DNA from: CAVVEQ01 sp963806635
GTDB taxonomy: Bacteria > Chloroflexota > Anaerolineae > Anaerolineales > Anaerolineaceae
Length of the DNA stretch: 64,000 nt
Assembly: GCA_963806635.1 (NCBI GenBank)
Contig: CAWDZA010000015.1
Location: 744,001 to 808,000, forward strand
Direction of reading: 5' to 3'
Shown here: positions 63,994 to 64,000 of the stretch, in pieces
Position numbering within the stretch: position 1 is the first letter of the stretch
Layout of the letters: the number at the start of each line of letters is the position of its first letter
Translations under genes and position numbers: made by a program
The notes under the pieces: generated by a model
Told to the model about the DNA's origin: nothing
The model's input: the letters and a program-made list of their open reading frames with translations, nothing else
The model's database searches: none

Positions 63994-64000
63994 CCTATTT

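Noticed and set aside
1..64000. CRISPR array, insertion sequence or rRNA operon
   Set aside because: No regularly spaced direct repeats, no transposase frames and no rRNA-like sequence were seen.

Overview
The window looks like a chromosomal segment of an anaerobic bacterium, most probably a member of Chloroflexota (Anaerolineae-like). This placement is an inference from gene content: a coenzyme F420 pathway, HdrA/MvhD-type electron-transfer proteins, a group 3 NiFe hydrogenase, tungsten aldehyde:ferredoxin oxidoreductases, a TL5-type L25, NusB, BipA and consensus sigma-70 promoters occur together. Coding density is very high and no stretch over 300 bases lacks a gene or RNA. There is no CRISPR array, insertion sequence or rRNA.

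Layout. 0-11.4 kb holds housekeeping genes: a truncated MogA/MoaB, response regulators, tRNA-Arg(TCT), a LysM-M23 peptidase, exonuclease III, and a minus-strand operon (M20 dipeptidase, DUF1385, ComEA, YqeY, YbeY, an endonuclease IV-like protein) with a good promoter. 11.5-30.6 kb is one co-directional run of about twenty genes. It contains SsnA, F420:NADP oxidoreductase, CofE, a 2H phosphoesterase, CofD, CofC, an LLM-family F420 enzyme, two differently assembled molybdenum hydroxylases, a CBS-type pyrophosphatase, XdhC, and the selenium-dependent molybdenum hydroxylase maturation set YqeB, YqeC-MocA and MocA. 30.6-35.2 kb (minus strand) carries an MrfA/MrfB-like helicase-exonuclease pair; the helicase has an HNH module. 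35.3-46.4 kb has a GH4 glycosidase, a sugar kinase, a prepilin peptidase, PEP carboxykinase, a large lipoprotein, NusB, Asp23, LarA, a metallo-beta-lactamase-fold protein and a lone tyrosine recombinase.

46.5-58.8 kb is the most striking part. A minus-strand operon reads MoaD-like, tungsten AOR, four-cluster ferredoxin, HdrA, an HdrC-ferredoxin-MvhD fusion, NiFe hydrogenase small and large subunits, and a polyferredoxin. The HdrA reading frame is interrupted by one in-frame TGA exactly where the family has a cysteine. A hairpin with a G-initial loop lies 27 nt downstream, so HdrA is very probably a selenoprotein. No HdrB is present. A second AOR operon (ferredoxin, AOR, MoaD-like) runs divergently from the same intergenic region. 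58.8-64 kb holds BipA, a patatin, glycerol kinase and ribosomal protein L25.

The genes suggest a metabolism linking aldehyde (or related carbonyl) oxidation to hydrogen and ferredoxin through a flavin-based HdrA hub, alongside F420 chemistry and selenium/molybdenum hydroxylases. Seven apparent single-base frameshifts in five genes, six of them extra bases, point to residual sequencing error. The HdrA TGA differs because the frame is unchanged across it.
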